From Bacteroidales bacterium (lineage in GTDB: Bacteria; Bacteroidota; Bacteroidia; Bacteroidales; P3): a DNA stretch of 9,058 nucleotides. Below the pieces are notes generated by a model. That model saw nothing but the letters and a program-made list of their open reading frames with translations, made no database searches and was not told the origin of the DNA. Numbering within the stretch: position 1 is the first letter of the stretch; each line of letters starts with the position of its first letter. Positions 6,643 through 9,058 of the stretch are shown piece after piece. Position numbers and translations under genes: made by a program. Where the stretch lies: the NCBI GenBank assembly GCA_017545365.1, contig JAFWOP010000153.1, positions 1 through 9,058 of the forward strand. The letters are read 5' to 3'.

Positions 6643-7251
6643 TTAAAAATTGAAGTGAATACCTATGTGAACAGACAACCCGCCGTAGCACGACTTGATG
6701 GCGGGGCAAACTGTTTCGAACGAACGGACAAACGCATCCCTACCGAGGGGGACAGCGTAGGCTGGCGTCGCCACCAACGAGATGGAAGGCGACAAGGAGT
6801 ATTCTGCCTTCAAAGCCGCAACGCCGGAGAAGACGTAGGAGCGTTGTTCCATCAACGACCAGTCAGTCCCCCATCCTTTAATGGGCGTATAGCGTAGCCC
6901 CGCAGAGGGGGTCAGACGGAACCTGCCCGAAAGTGGCATATCGTAGCCGGCGAAAGCCTCCAATCCATACCCAGAATGCATTTCAATCTCGCGGGAACGG
7001 CCGTACCGTACAGGCAGATTATAGTAAGCAATCTCCTTCTCGCCGAAAGGATAGCGTAAACGCAATTCGACATTGACTTCGGAAAAATAAGCACCGCCCA
7101 CAATACAGGCAGCCATCACTTCACCCACGTCAGCCTCAGCACCCAAGTAATATCGGTTCATAGAAAGACCTTCTGACTGCCCGGCGCCTGTCTGGCCACG
7201 GGCAGAGAGGAATGCGAGGAGTGTGAGGAATAGGATAAGGATTCTTTTCAT
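6643..7251 (-). CDS. Small outer-membrane beta-barrel protein, function unknown
   Basis: The start chosen is ATG at 7251, giving about 202 residues. The frame also opens at a TTG at 7275, but the ATG is followed directly by a clean signal peptide, MKRILILFLTLLAFLSARGQ, with cleavage likely after ARGQ. The mature part has alternating hydrophobic/polar stretches with aromatic ends (YYLGAEADVG, EVNVELRLRYPFG, YGLEAFAGYDM, RLTPSAGLRYTPI, ISLVATPAYAVPLG). It ends GIHFNF with a C-terminal phenylalanine, the usual signal for barrel assembly in the outer membrane. The length suits an eight-stranded barrel. It begins 29 bases after the GH67 stop and ends four bases before the BACON gene, so all three are one unit. 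I do not recognise a named family. It may be the membrane partner of the BACON lipoprotein; that is inferred only from the spacing. Confidence 0.75.
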   Translation of the reverse strand: MKRILILFLTLLAFLSARGQTGAGQSEGLSMNRYYLGAEADVGEVMAACIVGGAYFSEVNVELRLRYPFGEKEIAYYNLPVRYGRSREIEMHSGYGLEAFAGYDMPLSGRFRLTPSAGLRYTPIKGWGTDWSLMEQRSYVFSGVAALKAEYSLSPSISLVATPAYAVPLGRDAFVRSFETVCPAIKSCYGGLSVHIGIHFNF

Positions 7252-7280
7252 GTCCGAAAGACTTGTTGACTTCAATTGAA

Positions 7281-9058
7281 TTATCGTTGGCCGAAAGGAG
7301 CAGGCTCGTAGTTGGAGATGGGGAGGTGGAAGCGCATAAGGCTGTCGAGCGAATGCGTAGGCGCAGGACTATCAGCAGGGAGGGGTTGACGGCTGAATGT
7401 AGCGAAATAGAGCAAGCAGGCATCGCGCCACCAACGGGCATCCATAGCCTGCTGGCGGAAGCGCTGTAACTGACGTTCGTAGCGAAGGTTATCGACGTAG
7501 GGCATCATCTTTTGCCAAACACCAAGAGCATATTCAGCCTCACGTACGCCTCGGTCGTAATGCCAGCAAAGGCGCTGCCAAAGATTCTGCGAGTGCCCTT
7601 CAGCGTCTTTCCAATCAGGACGGGTGAACGTCCAAGGAAGATGATGGAACCAAAGGATATACTCCTCAGGACAAGTAAGCGGATTATTGTAAAGGGCGCA
7701 AAGGGAATCGCCATACTGCGCTACGGCTCCGCTTCCTTGCAAAGTACGATCGAAGCCGATACCAAGGCTGTCAGCACGATGATAATAAGGAGGTGTCCAG
7801 TCAGGACGTGCTCCACGTGGGCTGCACCAAGGCTCAGGGCCATAATGATGTCCCCAAGCAAAGAGATGATGAAGCCCCATCGGCATCATGTAATCGACAG
7901 CAGCTTCGTAGGAACGAAGCAGGAGATCCGTCATGGGCTCGACAAAACGAGGGTCTGCGGTAAACGTCATTGTCAGCCACTCACGAGCAATCTGAGCAGG
8001 AGGGAGCGTCGGATCCTGCGCCAATCGCCCAAAGGCATACCAATTTGCCTGCGCCATATCGCTTCCACACCAATTCGTATCATCGCCGATATTCGCCACT
8101 CCCGCAATGGCGGGAAAATTCTTCGAGGGCAAACGCTTGAAGAACTCACTCCATTGCACAGCGAGGAAGACTGTTTGAATGCTCTGTCCCAAATACTCCT
8201 GCGTAATTTGCAGCTCGGGCATGACGCGCGTATGCTTCATCGAGAAGAGCAGAGGACTGAGCGGCTCGCGAGGCTGAAAATCGACAGGGCCATTCTTCAC
8301 TTGCAAGATGACGTTGTCGCGGAACTGTCCGTCAAGAGGCATGAATTCATCGTAAGCCTGGCAGGCACGATCTGGGCTATTGGGAGCATAGACAAAAGCG
8401 CGCCACATGACAATTCCTCCGTAGGGTGCTAATGCATCAGCCAACAGATTCGCTCCATCCGCGTGCGTGCGTCCGAAATCCATAGGTCCAGGCTCTCCCT
8501 CGCTATTCGCTTTCACAAGAAATCCGCCAAAATCAGGTATAATAGAGTAGATTTCGGACACCTTCTGTCTCCACCATTCCCCCACCCGACTATCAAGCGG
8601 GTCAGCCGTAGGTAATTCGCCCAAAGCCTGAGGCGTAGCAAAGTTCACAGAAAGAAACACACGAATGCCATACGGACGTAATTCGCTGGCTATGACAGCT
8701 GCTTTAGTCAGCATAGCCGAAGTAAGCATGATAGGCTTGGCATTCACGTTGTTGAGTACCGTTCCATTAATGCCTATCGAGGCACATGCACGGGCATACT
8801 CGGCATAGCGGGACGAAACGGAATCGGGCAATTCATCCCATCGCCAAATAGAATGTCCGGCATAGCCGCGCTCTATGGTGCCGTCGGGGTTATCCCAGTG
8901 GTTGAGAAGGACGAGAGAGGAAGAATCTGAGAATCTCTGACTCGTTGACTCGTTGACTTGTTGACCTTCTCTAAGCCACAAGGCATGGCCGTCTTCATCA
9001 GGCGGAACAGCTCTCCCCGTACAAGACAATAATAATGAAAAATGAAAAATGAAAAATG
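7281..9058 (-). CDS. GH67 alpha-glucuronidase lipoprotein, 5' end beyond window, N-terminal domain largely missing
   Basis: GH67 enzymes remove 4-O-methyl-glucuronic acid from the non-reducing end of xylo-oligosaccharides. The catalytic barrel begins at LLNHWDN and keeps the signatures IERGYAG, GINGTVLNNVN, ADPLD, LVKANSEGEPGP (probable general acid Glu), VKNGPVDFQPREP (catalytic Asp) and LQITQEYLG (catalytic Glu). The C-terminal helical domain continues to the stop (GHHYGPEPWCS, YYHRADSLGIGFDRT, TCPEEYILWFHHLPW). The only start codon inside the window is a TTG at 9029, but the frame stays open to the window edge and reads FFIFHFSLLLSCTG, a lipoprotein signal, so the true start lies outside. 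Family members have about 140 residues between the WLRY motif and NHWDN; here there are about 25. The linker (8910-8969) is partly an 8-bp tandem repeat. It may be an active trimmed enzyme, a decaying gene or an assembly collapse. It heads the unit with the barrel and BACON genes. Confidence 0.9.
   Translation of the reverse strand, partial: FFIFHFSLLLSCTGRAVPPDEDGHALWLREGQQVNESTSQRFSDSSSLVLLNHWDNPDGTIERGYAGHSIWRWDELPDSVSSRYAEYARACASIGINGTVLNNVNAKPIMLTSAMLTKAAVIASELRPYGIRVFLSVNFATPQALGELPTADPLDSRVGEWWRQKVSEIYSIIPDFGGFLVKANSEGEPGPMDFGRTHADGANLLADALAPYGGIVMWRAFVYAPNSPDRACQAYDEFMPLDGQFRDNVILQVKNGPVDFQPREPLSPLLFSMKHTRVMPELQITQEYLGQSIQTVFLAVQWSEFFKRLPSKNFPAIAGVANIGDDTNWCGSDMAQANWYAFGRLAQDPTLPPAQIAREWLTMTFTADPRFVEPMTDLLLRSYEAAVDYMMPMGLHHLFAWGHHYGPEPWCSPRGARPDWTPPYYHRADSLGIGFDRTLQGSGAVAQYGDSLCALYNNPLTCPEEYILWFHHLPWTFTRPDWKDAEGHSQNLWQRLCWHYDRGVREAEYALGVWQKMMPYVDNLRYERQLQRFRQQAMDARWWRDACLLYFATFSRQPLPADSPAPTHSLDSLMRFHLPISNYEPAPFGQR
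8939..8966. repeat. 8-bp tandem repeat inside the GH67 coding sequence
   Basis: The plus strand reads GACTCGTT, GACTCGTT, GACTTGTT, GACC: three and a half 8-bp units. They encode part of the linker QQVNESTSQ on the minus strand, just where the GH67 N-terminal domain should be. Because eight is not a multiple of three, gain or loss of one unit would shift the frame. An 11-mer from the repeat, GACTTGTTGAC, recurs at 7260-7270 just past the gene's stop codon. Confidence 0.85.
9034..9058. repeat. 7-bp tandem repeat (TGAAAAA) at the start of the GH67 gene
   Basis: The dinucleotide TG recurs at 9036, 9043, 9050 and 9057, giving about three and a half units of TGAAAAA up to the window edge, where the array may continue. 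On the minus strand it encodes the hydrophobic FFIFHF of the probable signal peptide. Such repeats are also common in Bacteroidota intergenic DNA, so the true start may lie within or beside it. A 7-bp unit changes the frame when copy number changes. Confidence 0.75.

Noticed and set aside
7252..7275. Upstream TTG start for the barrel protein, adding eight residues
   Set aside because: The extension KSTSLSD puts polar residues ahead of an otherwise standard signal peptide beginning MKRIL at the ATG at 7251.
7512..8432. Long plus-strand ORF of 306 residues opposite the GH67 gene
   Set aside because: It lies wholly antisense to a clearly conserved GH67 catalytic domain and shows no domain of its own; it is a codon-bias shadow.

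Overview
The window looks like chromosomal DNA of a Bacteroidota gut or rumen bacterium, most likely Prevotella/Segatella or a close relative. Signs of this are lipoprotein signal peptides on secreted hydrolases, BACON domains, a C-terminal paralogous domain ending in RSVRPVCP, and promoters matching the Bacteroides -33/-7 consensus (TTTG, 19-21 bases, TAnnTTTG). All seven genes lie on the minus strand, so transcription runs from high to low coordinates. The species assignment is inferred from protein style, not from a marker gene.

Right block (9058 to 5112): three tightly spaced genes form one transcription unit whose promoter lies outside the window. They are a lipoprotein GH67 alpha-glucuronidase cut by the window edge, a small outer-membrane beta-barrel protein of unknown role, and a lipoprotein with three BACON domains and a C-terminal paralogous domain. 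The GH67 catalytic domain looks complete, but about 115 residues of the usual N-terminal domain are missing. In their place is a linker partly encoded by an 8-bp tandem repeat. A hairpin with a T-tract (4990-5019) ends this unit.

The 388-base gap 4724-5111 holds two perfect inverted repeats, the terminator, three copies of a 15-bp element spaced exactly 22 bp apart, and a -7 promoter box 30 bases before the next gene.

Left block (4723 to 268): a four-gene beta-mannan operon. It encodes a GH26 mannanase lipoprotein, a GH130 mannosyl-glucose phosphorylase (4-bp overlap), a GPH-family sugar/cation symporter, and an SGNH/GDSL esterase lipoprotein. The inferred pathway is deacetylation at the cell surface, GH26 cleavage to short mannosides, uptake by the symporter, and phosphorolysis in the cytoplasm to mannose 1-phosphate. 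The well-known Bacteroides fragilis cluster carries a cellobiose 2-epimerase with the first three genes; here the fourth gene is an esterase and no epimerase is seen.

Left edge (1-267): no gene. It holds a 70-bp sequence present twice in tandem, each copy able to form two hairpins. Beside it is a near-perfect minus-strand promoter, with its -7 box in the loop of an inverted repeat, that would fire through the repeats into a gene beyond position 1.
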